Shown here one piece after another: positions 23,707-35,503 of a stretch of 43,538 nucleotides of DNA. The position numbers were made by a program, and so were the translations under genes. Each line of letters starts with the position of its first letter. Positions within the stretch are counted from its first letter, which is position 1. Below the pieces are notes generated by a model. The model worked only from the letters and a program-made list of their open reading frames with translations, did not search any database and was not told where the DNA came from. Location: NCBI GenBank assembly GCA_025201365.1, contig JAIXMF010000085.1, forward strand, positions 1 through 43,538, in the 5' to 3' direction. The stretch comes from Syncephalis plumigaleata (Eukaryota > Zoopagomycota > Zoopagomycetes > Zoopagales > Piptocephalidaceae).

Positions 23707-25929
23707 TTAGAAATCCATCACGTAATCGTCTTCAATGTCATTTCGTTCTAGTTGATGATGATGATGATGATGATGATCAGTAAAGTCAAAGTCATGACTA
23801 GGTAAATCATCAAGATCCAAATCGAAATCGATCATTTGTACGATACCACCATCAGAGTCGAGTCCCATGATTGAATCACTACTATTCAGTGATGGCATTG
23901 CCTCCTCTGTATTAATCAATATCTGATTGCTAGTCTGTTGTTCACTTGCTTGTCGTTGCACGGCTGCATGAAGAGTAGCTAGAGCATCTTTAGCATCGAG
24001 TGACTCATCCAACGAGATTAGACTAGTAGTAGATGGTGATCGTAATCGTTGTCGTAATGAATGACGTTCTGATTGATTATCCATTGTATCAATTGTTATA
24101 CGTGGTTTAGTAGTAGTAGTAGTAGTTGTTGTTGTTGTATTACTTTCTAAACTTGATGGCTTAACATTTCCTGCTTCTAGTGCCTCCAATGAATTAGAGA
24201 ATGATGGCATTCTCGGTAAACGAATGGTAGGCAATGATGTCGATATACCTGATACTGTACTACCACGCACTGACATGTCATCATGCTTATTATTATTATG
24301 CATATCTGTCGTGGGTATGGGCATGGTAGGCGATGGACGTGTAAAGAATAGCGAGTGCAACATACGTGATCCGGGCAGTGTACTCCTAAATGGACGTGCC
24401 TGCTCAATAATTGGATTGGTTATACGAGGTGGTCCTGCGACAGTAGTAGTAGTAGTAGTAGTGGATGGTTTAGACGCAGGTGACATGGCAGGCATAGAAT
24501 GTAGTTCAGATGGAGAAGTTGATAGAGTTATTGTATTGGATGTGGTGGTGGCAGTAGTTATCGCTGACATTAATGATGGCGTATGATATCCAATAACATG
24601 CTGTTTCTGTTCGATAGTACGATCTGAATTGTCAGAGGAATGAAGCTGTGAAAGCGATTTACGCGTTCTTAACGAGGCCGGCGGTGACATACACGATAGT
24701 GCACTGACTACGGGTGGAGTCGGTTCAAGTCGACGTGATACCACACCCGACATCCATAGATCGGTGATTGAGGGTCGTTTCGTTAGTGTGCGTATCTTTT
24801 CTGTATTGTTAGTGGATGTAGTCACTACTTCTGATAGTGAAGAGGCACAACTATCTGTAGTAGCAGTGGTAGTCGATGTTGATATTGATGACATACTAGT
24901 ATCTGCCTCGCTGTAACTATTCTCACGAGATAGTAATGGTAGGTCATCGGATGAACTACGCTCACTAATAGTGATAGAATCTGATAGTACACCCTCCATC
25001 TCTAATACACCTGATATAGCAGAATCATTTGGTGAAGAGACGGTACATGGTTCTTCAACTAATGCCTCTACAATCAAGGGTGTTTGTAATTGATTGATGA
25101 TATTTGCTTTTCTCGACGAATGTTGACTATGGTTGGATGCTGTACAAGGAGGATTAGAACGAGATTTTGATAGTGGTACCGTAGATTCAGTAGTAGTGGT
25201 AGTAGTAGTGGTAGAAGGAGTCGATTGTCGACGAACAGTAGTAGTAGTAGTAGTAGTAGTAATATTGCTACGTCCATTGGTAGATCGCTTACTACTGGAT
25301 AACAAGGACGATGATACACTCCATGTTTCGGATGACGGAGGAGGTGATGACGGTGCTTTGTTTACCGCTGCTAAACGTGCCGATGAGATAGTGGCACGAG
25401 CATATCCCTTGGATGTAATATCAATTGGTGTGGTTGCCGTAGTTGTTGACTTTTGTCCACTCAGTCCACGTATCATACCCTGACTGTTACGCGAATGATT
25501 GGATCTAGACTTTTTAGGTGGTTCAGGTGTAACTGTACCATCCCTGCTTGGATGAGATCGATGCCGTCCTGATCCCATTAGAACTGCAGCTGCCTTGGCT
25601 GCATCCTTCATAATACGAGCTTTCTTGCCATGTCCCATTGTGTCAGGACGATGTTCGTTCCCTTGACTTGTCGTGATACTATGATGTGCGGTTGATCTCA
25701 CTCCTATATCGCCTTCTTTTCGAATAGGTTCCTCGGGAGTACGTGCCGACAAACGTTTCATTCGTCTTCCAGAGAGAACGGTAGAAAAGGGAGAATCAGG
25801 ATTGTCAGCGTTATGCATTGCCATGCTGCTACCACCGCTTGATGCTCTACGATGTCTACCAGTGGTAAACAGATCATGAACGGACGATGATTCCGTAGAC
25901 TCTCGCGGTTTCCTTCGAATAGTCGCCAT
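23707..25929 (-). CDS. Intronless Ser/Thr-rich low-complexity protein, unknown
   Basis: A single uninterrupted minus-strand frame of 740 codons, unusual among intron-rich neighbours. The N-terminus is basic (MATIRRKPRESTESSSVHDLF) with several RRxS-like PKA/AGC sites (RHRRASSGG, MKRLSART), a KARIMKDAAKAAAVLMGSGRHR helix, and long Ser/Thr runs. Short repeated elements such as SLEALEAG, LISLDESLDAKDALATLHAA occur near the C-terminus, which is acidic (DFDLDDLPSHDFDF) with a run of seven His. No domain recognised. Composition suggests a disordered, phosphorylation-regulated scaffold or transcription regulator; this is inference. Confidence 0.75.
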   Translation of the reverse strand: MATIRRKPRESTESSSVHDLFTTGRHRRASSGGSSMAMHNADNPDSPFSTVLSGRRMKRLSARTPEEPIRKEGDIGVRSTAHHSITTSQGNEHRPDTMGHGKKARIMKDAAKAAAVLMGSGRHRSHPSRDGTVTPEPPKKSRSNHSRNSQGMIRGLSGQKSTTTATTPIDITSKGYARATISSARLAAVNKAPSSPPPSSETWSVSSSLLSSSKRSTNGRSNITTTTTTTTVRRQSTPSTTTTTTTTESTVPLSKSRSNPPCTASNHSQHSSRKANIINQLQTPLIVEALVEEPCTVSSPNDSAISGVLEMEGVLSDSITISERSSSDDLPLLSRENSYSEADTSMSSISTSTTTATTDSCASSLSEVVTTSTNNTEKIRTLTKRPSITDLWMSGVVSRRLEPTPPVVSALSCMSPPASLRTRKSLSQLHSSDNSDRTIEQKQHVIGYHTPSLMSAITTATTTSNTITLSTSPSELHSMPAMSPASKPSTTTTTTTVAGPPRITNPIIEQARPFRSTLPGSRMLHSLFFTRPSPTMPIPTTDMHNNNKHDDMSVRGSTVSGISTSLPTIRLPRMPSFSNSLEALEAGNVKPSSLESNTTTTTTTTTTKPRITIDTMDNQSERHSLRQRLRSPSTTSLISLDESLDAKDALATLHAAVQRQASEQQTSNQILINTEEAMPSLNSSDSIMGLDSDGGIVQMIDFDLDLDDLPSHDFDFTDHHHHHHHQLERNDIEDDYVMDF

Positions 25930-26819
25930 ATTGGATAGATATGCAATAATATAGATTGGATAATATGCAGTAAATTGGATAGAATAAATGAAATAATAGG
26001 GAGAGCATAAAGTTATTAAGACTGAGCCACCTAATAGCTATGCTTGTAATTAATATGAATATGAATATGAATAATATGAATAATATGAATAAGAGTAGCT
26101 GAAATACAACAATAATAACATATCGATTAGCTTTTATGAACTTTTACTAATAGTAAACAAACCTTACCTTTTTATGTAATAGTTGTAGTAATAGTTGTAG
26201 TAATAGAAGGATAATGAGAATGGCGGTATGTTTACTCAACGTCTAGCAGTACAGATATGTAGGTGTGTGTGCGTGTTGAATCAAGGCACAGAAAGGCAAT
26301 GTTTTGCTTTAAATGAAAGAACGAGCAAGATGAAAGCCGATAAATGAAAGAACGAAAGAACGAAAGAACGAAAAGAAGACCAGGATAAGAACGTGAAAAC
26401 GAGAGAGCACACACATATTCTCTCGTGCACTCACTCACTCACTCACTCACTGACTTTTACTCGCTCTTATCCATATGATGATGATGCCATAAAGACTGCA
26501 CGGCGTGTATACGACAATAAAAAAAGAGTCAGGTGATCAATGGATTGCACCAAATACGAATGACCACTTCTCCTTTTAAAGAGCTCAAATCTACTAATGG
26601 AGTTTCAATGTTCATGGTAGGCGTTAGTGGTGTAGGAAAGCATTCTACGGAAATACACGAAATGCATCGGCTATTTATTAGTAAATGAGAAACAATATAT
26701 ATAGATGCATTGACAAGCAAGTAGATAGCTAGCTTGATAACTAGCTAGCTAATGCAAATGATAGACGCCACATCATTGTCTACATTAGGGAATGGAATGG
26801 AATGTATATCATCTCTCTT
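25930..26819. other. Long upstream region with short tandem repeats; no supported gene
   Basis: AT-rich sequence with ATATGA repeats (about 26055-26092), GAAC/GAAAGAAC tandem units (about 26340-26376) and an ACTC repeat (about 26427-26455). A short minus-strand frame at 26529-26720 has no splice or homology support. The region is 5' to the intronless gene and 3' to MRPS17. Confidence 0.5.
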
Positions 26820-27170
26820 CTATTGCTTCCACTCCTGAGTATCGGGATCTTGCCAGCGCTTGGCTGCTTGAACTACTTCAGCTACTGCAAAATGCTTCTT
26901 CTTACTTAGAGGACGGCATGCTTCAATGCGTATCACGTCGCCTAGTCGACACGTTTCATTCTCGTCGTGAGCAAAGTAGGTTTTATGCTTGGTGATCATC
27001 TACACCAGAATACAATTCCTTATGTTACTACGTAATCGCATAGAAGATAGTTGTACTAATCTACCAATTACCTTTTTAACTACGGGATGCATAGACATTT
27101 TGGCGACACGTACTTTGACGGTCTTTTGCATCGCCGTGCCTATTACCATACCAACAAAGTTTTGCCGCAT
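26820..27170 (-). CDS. MRPS17: Mitochondrial small ribosomal subunit protein uS17m
   Basis: Two minus-strand exons (27072-27170, 26820-26999) encode 92 residues. MRQNFVGMVIGTAMQKTVKV is the S17 OB-fold start, followed by RVAKMSMHPVVKK, then TKHKTYFAHDENETCRLGDV and IRIEACRPLSKKKHFAVAEV. It binds 16S-like rRNA in the mitoribosome small subunit. No cleavable presequence is evident, as in many uS17m proteins. It is compact, with a single GTAATT...GTAG intron. Confidence 0.93.
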
Positions 27171-27375
27171 CGTAACTGCAAACGTTACAATCAGGAAGAA
27201 AGGAAAGGAAAGGAAAATAGAAAGTGTATTCTATGAAAAACCACGTGATAAAAGGATAAAAACTTTTATTGAAAAAAATCTGAATAAACAATATGTAGTC
27301 ATAAGAGCAGGAGCAGTAATGTTAATAGTAATAATAAAAATACGAGCATTCTATAAATATCCACGTTTATCGTGT

Positions 27376-30154
27376 CTAGCCGTCGATACTGCCACTACGA
27401 CGACGACCTACAACAGATCGACTAAGCAAGGTAAATACACGTTTCGGTTTAACTGATTGAAATCGGAATCGTGACGATTCATTCGAATCAGTAGTTGTAG
27501 TAGTACTAGTGCTCGTACTATTAGTAGGAATACCTGCTAATGTACTTCTACTACCATTATCCATGGTTAATAGCTGACCTGCCTCCTCAGATCTTCGCCT
27601 ATTGATAATGCCGCTAACGAGTGTTGTATCACTGTGCGAGGTAAGCGGTTGACGATAATGTTGTCGAGATAGATTCTCCAATTCTTCGATTTCCGTAGTA
27701 AGCACGCACTCTGTGTCTAGTTCAATTGCATTCGATCAGCATCATCATTCCACTATAATTGTCATGTAGACAAGTGTCATTTAATAGCTTACCTAAGCAT
27801 TGAGCAGTAATATCTTCTGGAATGTTGCATCGCTTGCTTAGTTCGTAGACAGTTTCATCATGATCATTCTTTATGGATGGATCAGCCCCGCGTGCCATCA
27901 AGTATTGACATGCATTGATTTGTCGCTGTGAGAGTGCTTCGTGCAATGGTGTCCATCCATTTTCACCAGATGTATTTACATGGATACCAGTATCTAATAG
28001 CATGGTTATTAGAACGATATTGCCTTCACGAGCTGCCAGATGTAATGCGGTAGATCCACTAATAATACATTATAGGGTAAATAAATGTATATATATATAT
28101 ATATATATGTGTGTGTATATAATATATACTTACTATTCATCTCGTTGTAGTCGATTGATAGTTGTACGTAGTAAATGGGAGACAATCAGTGGATCATTTT
28201 GTACAAGTAATGCATGATTAGCTGTACTAATGGCCTTGCTATCCATGCTATTTATTGACGTGTAACATTAGTTGGCTGCTATTATGTATACGAAATAGAA
28301 TGTTTGATTATTTGTATGAAGCAACAAACTTACCGTTTCAGGATTAGCTGCATACTTTGTTGATTACCACGAGCAGCGGCTATCTCAAATGGATATATAT
28401 AATGATTCGCTTTGTTACTAGTAGCTACCGAGGTAATGTGCTCCTTACGACTAGATCGATTAGAGGCCTTCAAGAAGCCCAACTCTGACGCATTGCTCGA
28501 TCGACCCCATTGACCAATTCGTCGTTGACGTAGTGTCTGTTCATGCGATCCATCGTCGTCACTCCACGGCTGTGGCACTTGGAATGCTTGTCGATCTAGT
28601 TTCGACATAAATGATAGTTGCGGTAGGAGAATGCCTAGTTCTGGATCTGCCCCGTAATCGAGTAGTAATGCCACCACACGATGATCATCGTAGGAGCGTC
28701 GACTACACGCTAGCATCAACGGGGTAAGTCCGTACCATACTTGATTAAGATTGGCACGCTAAATGAACACATCATCCATGAAGGGGGGGGTTAGCAATGA
28801 ATATAGCTGCATTCCATGAAATAACACACCTTAATCATATGTGCAATAACATTATACATGCCTGTAGCAATGGCATATAAAAAGTAACTAGGATACTGGA
28901 ATGACTTGTTTTTCTTTCCATTATTACTGCTATTCTGATTATTATTATTCTGATTATATTTTAGGATAGGTGCATTGATATCGGATGGAATACCCCGTTC
29001 TAGCATGAATAGCACCACTTGTTCCATTCGATTAGAGAGTGCATGCAATAGAATGGCATTGGCTTCAGTGGCGTGTTTCTGACGTAGACCAACCGGTGAT
29101 ATCAGATCGATAAGTGAACAAGTAAGTGGCACATTATGATCACGTAATGCTAGTCGTATTTCATTAAAGATGGCTACAACAAATGAATGTCAATTATACG
29201 ACGACAACAACAACTGAGTAACAAATGGTATACAGCTTCTTCCTTCTTACCTGCTTTCGTACGCTTCTTGTTCTTCTTTTTGGGCATCAATGCATTCAAA
29301 CGCTCAATGGTAGAGGCACGATGACGCATGATAATGTCTTTAGATCGTAGCTTGAGCATTTCTCGACCTTAGTATACAAGTTATTAATACACATATTCAT
29401 TTCTTTCCTATGTTCCCTTCTTTCACTTACTATGACGTGTTCGTAGTCGGTGCTTACTTGGTTCGCGAAATTTCTTGTTATCTCGTAATGCATCATCAAG
29501 CAATTGCAACTCACTCAGCCGTCGTCGATGCCAACGAGGACGTGTATCGGCACAGAGAAACTCGCCATAAGTGAGAAAGCCATTGCCATCGGTGTCGATG
29601 GCTAATGAACAAGAGGTAGACGATGATGGTCGTGATCGTAAACTACCGAACGAGCTTGAAGCACGTAGGGTGGGCGGTAGTGATCGCATTCCCGATGTGG
29701 ATAGTGAGGCGTTATCACGCGGCGTGTTATGTCGGCGTGTTGATCGATGTGTGTCGTCGGTATCTAAGCTTTTACGCTGGCTGACATACAATTTAGCCTT
29801 TAGTTGCGGCGACTCTATACTGGGAAGGGCGGATGTTGCATCACTGTCCTCCTCTCCCTCCTCCTTGTCTAGAGACACATCGCTTGACTCGCTCGAAGGC
29901 AGTTCTAGTTCGGGCTGTATGATATCAACGGTAGTTGCGGTGGTGGTGGTTGTTGTAGTAGTAGTATTAGTTGCAGTATTAGTAGCCATGGAGCACTCGG
30001 TCCCTTGTTCTATAGTCGTATTAGACGAGTATTCCGTACAAGTCACGTTTGCTATCGGTTCCTCCGTGAGTGTAGATGTATGTGTGGTCGCTACACCGCT
30101 AAGACTGGTGTAAGCCGGTACAGTGGAAGCCTCCACACTAACCGTGGTAGACAT
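27376..30154 (-). CDS. Ankyrin-repeat protein with EF-hand-like motif
   Basis: Seven minus-strand exons (29431-30154, 29251-29367, 28830-29173, 28334-28758, 28134-28247, 27793-28058, 27376-27716) encode 776 residues. The N-terminal 190 residues are Ser/Thr-rich with a long Thr run. A lone EF-hand-like loop follows (AIDTDGNGFLTYGEFLC). A basic segment (MPKKKNKKRTKA) leads to ankyrin repeats, the clearest being YGLTPLMLACSRRSYDDH, YGSTALHLAAREGNIV, NGWTPLHEALSQRQINA and YLMARGADPSIKNDHDET. The C-terminus is disordered and basic. Probable scaffold or signalling adaptor; a specific role cannot be assigned. Confidence 0.88.
28086..28122. repeat. TA/TG dinucleotide microsatellite in an intron
   Basis: (TA)n followed by (TG)n lies within an intron of the ankyrin gene. 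Confidence 0.85.
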
Positions 30155-30996
30155 GATGAGCAGTGGCACAGTATAATATAATGCGCTACTCTATACCCGT
30201 ATGCTTGCAATAAATAGGCAACGTTCTATAATGGTAAGGGTAATAGTAATAATAGCGGCAGTAGTATTGGTAGTAGCTCTTCTAAGAGTAGATGAAGAAA
30301 AAGAATATGATAGGGAAAAAGAAAGGCTAGCAGTACAATGCAACTGTAGACAAAATAGAGATGACGAATAGAAGGCGTGTGGATGAGCGAAGAAATAAGT
30401 TCCAACCGTGCGTGGTTATGCGTGACTATGATATGGCCAGGTGTGGTATTCTGATTTCTTTTTTACGAACAATAGTAACAGATAGACAGAGAGAGATAGA
30501 CAGATAGACAGAGAGACAGAGAGACAGAAAGGCGTGAATGGATGGGGTCGAGCACAATGAGCTTATGTTTACCTATTAGGCTAATCGTGTAATAAAAATA
30601 GGAAGCAAGACTAAGGCTGTATAGCTCGTGTTTAATAGCTTATCAAGTAATAAGAAGCACCGCGTTGGTACTCATTTACAATTAATAGATACGAGCATAT
30701 GATGCTGTCGAGGCATTTAACTATGATATAAACTTGTATGAACTAATCGAGAAGAACGATAGAAATGATGCAATCATTTGACATTCCAACTTGAATTGTA
30801 AAGGACAAGGCGAATATTAAACAAAGAACTGACCGGAGTTGACTGGAAATTAAAATGGAGAAACAAGTAATGTAGACGCTGTACACACAAAGTAGACAAC
30901 CACTAATCAAGATCATTTATAATGACGCTTTACGATACTGATTGAGAAAGTGACAACATCAACCATTGAGCTATACTTATCTCGCTGCCCAATCTA
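30155..30996. other. Upstream region of the ankyrin gene with GACA/GATA-type repeats
   Basis: A purine-rich imperfect GACAGAGA/GATAGACA tract lies at about 30480-30532. No supported ORF. The region is 5' of the ankyrin gene and 3' of the small gene ending at 30997. Confidence 0.5.
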
Positions 30997-31519
30997 CTAT
31001 ACTGCAGCTAGTGAAGGTTCAAACTCGGTGGTACAGCAGTACTCCAACAAGGTGAGTAAATGAGCGGTTAACTGCAACTCTTCACTGGTCATCGTCAACT
31101 TTGCATCTGTCGGTTCAAGCTGTCCCACTAATAAACTGGTATATCTATGAATGCTTTCCAGAATGACAAGTCGTGCGGTACGGTTACTGCATTGCAGCAT
31201 GCCATGAATGAGCGGCCAGACCATATATCCTCGATGATGTCTCGATGAACCATCAGGTGTATCCGATACCGCATGATGTCCCTCAAGGAAACACATGGCA
31301 GTACGTTTCACAGGCACGTTCGTGTGGTGTGATCGTGCAACAGCCAAAGCCTACACATCAAGAGGTTAATACATGCTAGTTCAAGGAGATCTATATATAT
31401 ATGTGTGTATGTATATGCATATATACGAATACATGCATGCATATACGCACACTCTGCAACTGATTACTTACCATAGCTAAAGGAAAGATGATTGCTTTAT
31501 ACGCACTTGAATCCATCAT
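30997..31519 (-). CDS. Small all-helical protein, unknown
   Basis: Two minus-strand exons (31472-31519, 30997-31350) encode 133 residues: MMDSSAYKAIIFPLAM joined to ALAVARSHHTNVPVKRTAMC. The rest (YMVWPLIHGMLQCSNRTARL, VILESIHRYTSLL, LQLTAHLLTLLEYC) reads as amphipathic helices of the HEAT/ARM style. Splice sites are good (ATG|GTAAGT...GTAG). I recognise no family; it could be a short stand-alone helical adaptor or the remaining part of a longer repeat protein. Two adjacent ATGs begin the frame. Confidence 0.55.
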
Positions 31520-32379
31520 AACTCTTTACCTGGTATAAATGGTGGCATATACTAAAATAGAAATAGACGAGTGTGCGCATTTCACGAATGGCAAGATCAA
31601 GTTACGTGATGATTTGCTGATTCGCTAATTTAATAGGATCACCATTCTAGCCATTCTCATGTTGATAGATTTATTTTTTTGGTTTTTTGGTTTTTGATAA
31701 ATTATAGATTGATAATAAACAGAAGAATGACACCATTGATTAATTACTATTAGACGTGTATTAATAGTGTCAGCATACATAGCATGAATGCTTGTAGTTC
31801 ATTCTAGTTCACGTCGTAGTTCCTTCTAGTAGCATTACAGTAAGAAGCCTATTGCTATTCACGATTGTATAGCTTTATAGAAATTATCGAGTATTTGATC
31901 GTTGCTGGATAACCCGCTCAATACAAAGTAGCAAATAAGCGAGCAACTGAATAGTCCACAGTATTGGCACTTTTACAAATTGCAATCAAGATCTATCCAG
32001 TAAGAGAATATTGACTGAATAGATAGCTCGTTATTCTAATTGTATCGTCAAGTATTAAGGTAGCCTATTGTAGTGTATATAGACGAGAGAAGAGGGTACT
32101 TGGCATAGAATACGGTCATATCAGACATTATTTGGATTGTGATGTGAATTGCGAATGAATGCAACAGGTGTATTTGTTGATTTCACGCGCATTTATTCCG
32201 TCTCTCTTTTCATTCCTTTATTCTGCTTCCTTTAATCAACCAGACAATCCTTCTATCGTTTCTAATAGCAACAAGCAAGTAGTTTTACTTTTACGATATT
32301 GTATTGGAACTAGTCGTAACTGTCAAATCAAGGATAACCAGTAGAGCATAGAACAACGACCACGAATACCATCATCAAA
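31520..32379. other. Divergent intergenic region
   Basis: Promoter region between two divergent genes, with a T/G-homopolymer-rich stretch at about 31671-31698. No supported gene. Confidence 0.5.
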
Positions 32380-34503
32380 ATGAATAAGGATAGACGACCA
32401 GGTCGTGGTAAAGCGGCATTCCCTATGCATGCATTCAGTCGGTTCCCGATAAAGCGCAGTGAGCAGAACTGGCGAAAGAGTGAGTTTAACTTGCGAAACA
32501 GCGCTTACCATTCATATATGCTAATATTGTTTTGTATCACGTTGTACAGTCGATTACAATGCATTGCCATCATCGTCAGCCTCCTTGGACGTAGGTGGTA
32601 GCGACAGCAATGCTCCATCGAATTCCACTAGTGATCCGACTGCGAGTGCAGTCCCACGAGGTGCACCCAATGCCTGTTTATTCGTGGCGAGGTATGCTAA
32701 GTCTATGGCTTATTCATGCTGATACTGACTCAATGCAGTCTGACGACCAGTAGAACAGAGAGTCAGTTGAAGACGAGCGTGCACGATCACTTCTCGAAAT
32801 GGGGAAAGCTAATTGACGTCAAGGTATTTCGCGACTGGCAACACCGACCCTACTCGTTCGTGCAATTCGAGGTAGCTATACAGCAATTAATGAGCTAGCA
32901 TACAACGACTTACTTGGCTGTGATTGTAGTCCAAAGAGGTGGCCCTTGTAGCCTTACAAGAATCGAAGGGTACATTGATTGACGGCAGACCGATACGCGT
33001 TGAGCAAGCTCGAGTTAATCGTGCATTGTTCATTGTGCACAAAGAAGCGCGTGAATTAAATGAACAGGTAGCGCATAGACTGACAAGCATAGCCGCTGTT
33101 GGCTTACATAAAATGTACCATAGGAAATCATGCAACTTATCGGTCCTTACGGTGAAGTGGAAACAATGGAGATCCTGCCATGGTCGGCCAACAATCAGGA
33201 ACGTGGACTGGCCTTTGTAAAGTTCTGCTATCGAGACGATGCCATTCAGGCTTATTTGGTATGAGGCATATCCACGCCGAGACATCTAGTCAACTAATTA
33301 ACTAATATGCATGCATAACAATTAGGGCATCCGTGTCAATCGCACTTGGTGTGTCGACTGGGCCAATCACGCTGAGAGACTCATGCATCCCAGTGACAAG
33401 ACTAGCTTGTTCGTCGGTCAGCTTGATCCGCAGGAAATAACCGAAGAGAAGTTACGGGATCGATTTGCACGTTATGGCTCAATAGCAGAAGTGATACTGA
33501 TCAACCGACCTACAATGAATTCAAGTAAAATAGGCTTTGATGAATAGCAAGCTTGCATTAGTGCTAACAATGAACTATAGCGAAAACTCGATTTGCATTC
33601 GCATTTATTCGCTACCACAATCCAGAATCAGCCAGCAAGGCATTAGCGGCCGAGGTAAGTGGATAGCATTACATAATTACAGGGGTATATGCGTATTACT
33701 AATACACTATGTGATAGGATGGTGCATACTGGCTAAATCATCATATCTCGGTTCAATATCGCGAATCGCGCGAGCAAATCATGCATCGTCGAGCAGCCGG
33801 TGCCTCTACTACCACCACGACTACATCTGTTATACATCCATTTCCTACCACAGTAGGTCGACACCGACAGAATGTCGTAGAGGATACGCCAAGTAGCATT
33901 GCAATCTATAGCGCATCCCAACCTACAGGTATATTATTCAAGCATTGACATGATTATTACCATTATTATTACTTGTAGTAATTTATCATATTATTATTAG
34001 GAGCAATTCAATCTACTCTATCAGCTGTCAACTATATGCCACCACCACTCATGGAGGGCTACTACTATCCTTACATGCCCAATATACATCCACCGTCTGC
34101 TCCCACTTATGCTGTAGCACCGCAACAATATATGACACCCACCCAGTTACCATCACCGACTGACGGTACTCCTTTCTACATGTACACGCCACAGCAATCG
34201 CCCGTATCGTCGATTCCCTACAAGCCACCCGTACACTTGATGGTCAGCTCCTCTACCAATGAGGACTTGCTATTCACGCCAGATAATCGTACAGTCTACA
34301 AGCTGCTAACACCGCAATCACCGGATCATGCGGTTGACGTCATGCCCCTTAGCTTGAATCCAATGCTGCCCACTGCTATTGTCACTGCTACTGCTGCTAG
34401 CAGTAATAGTAGCTCATCCGTAGTGAAAGGCCCATCCCTTACTGCTGATGACATTAGCTACCAATTGAGTGCACTTCATATGACTTCCCAACCCAATATC
34501 TAA
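32380..34503 (+). CDS. RNA-binding protein with three RRM domains
   Basis: Nine exons (32380-32479, 32550-32691, 32739-32871, 32939-33067, 33124-33258, 33326-33524, 33581-33654, 33718-33928, 34001-34503) encode 541 residues. RRM1 spans ACLFVASLTTSR to RPIRVEQARVNRALFIVHKE with RNP1-like RPYSFVQFEVAL. RRM2 runs to GLAFVKFCYRDDAIQAYL and GIRVNRTWCVDWA. RRM3 starts TSLFVGQLDPQEITEEKLRD and includes RFAFAFIRYHNPESA. The C-terminal 190 residues are Pro/Tyr/Gln-rich and disordered. The layout resembles fungal Crp79/Mug28-type cytoplasmic mRNA-binding proteins; the exact orthologue is unsure. Confidence 0.9.
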
Positions 34504-35503
34504 TCAGCTTGCATTATTACTCAATTGCAATTATGGCAGAATTAGCCAATCTACAATCATATCAATTTGCATTTATAACATCTGTATTGCACTAGTAGCA
34601 TTATAATAAATAGTATTGCTTTAATAATCTTGCATGATGTGCTAGCTAGTAGGTGTCCTATACGTGCATACATATCTCGTTCTTGAATGTGTACAATCTG
34701 AATCTAAATCCTCTTGTCGTCTTTCCTATTAAGTAAGCTGAAAAGCTCAGTGTTACTTTTTTCGATGATAAAATACGGGGTTTCCAATCAATTAACGCAG
34801 TTAACCTTAACTTTTGCTATTGAAGAATACGTATCCGTTGCAATTACCTCTCTCTCTTTCTCTCTCTTCCCTATTTCACATTTGACTATGTCCTCCGTAA
34901 TTACTTGTATGTGTATCAAATCGTGTTGTCATCACTCGATTCCATGCTGTTGTATCGTTTAAGCATTAAAGTATAGAAATGTAGACGTTGTCTTTGTTCC
35001 TAGCAATACAGCAACACTAGACATAGTTATGACATGTTGTAATCCAAGTGTAATGACAATATGTAGGAAGCATAGTTCTAAGGATACTGACATATGTGAT
35101 GAAATAGCACTCGTGTAATCAATATTCGATGACCTCACTCGATATACAATGCTCATTCATGGTACACGATAAGTAATAAGCATAGCTGGAGTAGAAGAAA
35201 GAATTGAACGATGAATAGAGTAGAAGGATGCCCTATAGCATTACATATTTATTCAATCAATGACCCAGCCATTATTTGATATTTATGTAATAGGACCATG
35301 GATGAATAGACTGAATGATGGACTTGTAGATATATTTCTTGATCCAAGGAATAATGACTTGAATAGCATGGACACAAAAGGGTCTTGCACCAATACATTC
35401 TTGACTTGAATACCTATAATATCTACTTGATGATGTCCTTGTCTTGCTCTAATCATAATGGATTAGTATGGGTATGATTATTTGTTGAATTATTACTTAC
35501 TGC
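34504..35503. other. Convergent intergenic region
   Basis: 3' flanks of the RRM gene (plus) and of the micro-exon gene (minus). Short frames here have no splice or domain support. A CT-rich tract lies at about 34850-34872. Confidence 0.5.

Noticed and set aside
24224-25483. Plus-strand Val/Asp-rich frames
   Set aside because: Antisense shadows of the Thr-run codons in the 740-codon gene.
26529-26720. Minus-strand frame ending GEVVIRIWCNPLIT
   Set aside because: Short, no upstream acceptor that connects to another exon, and located in the 3' flank of MRPS17.
29571-30113. 180-codon plus-strand frame rich in Val/Ser
   Set aside because: Antisense of the Thr/Ser-rich first exon of the ankyrin gene; composition is explained by the repeats.
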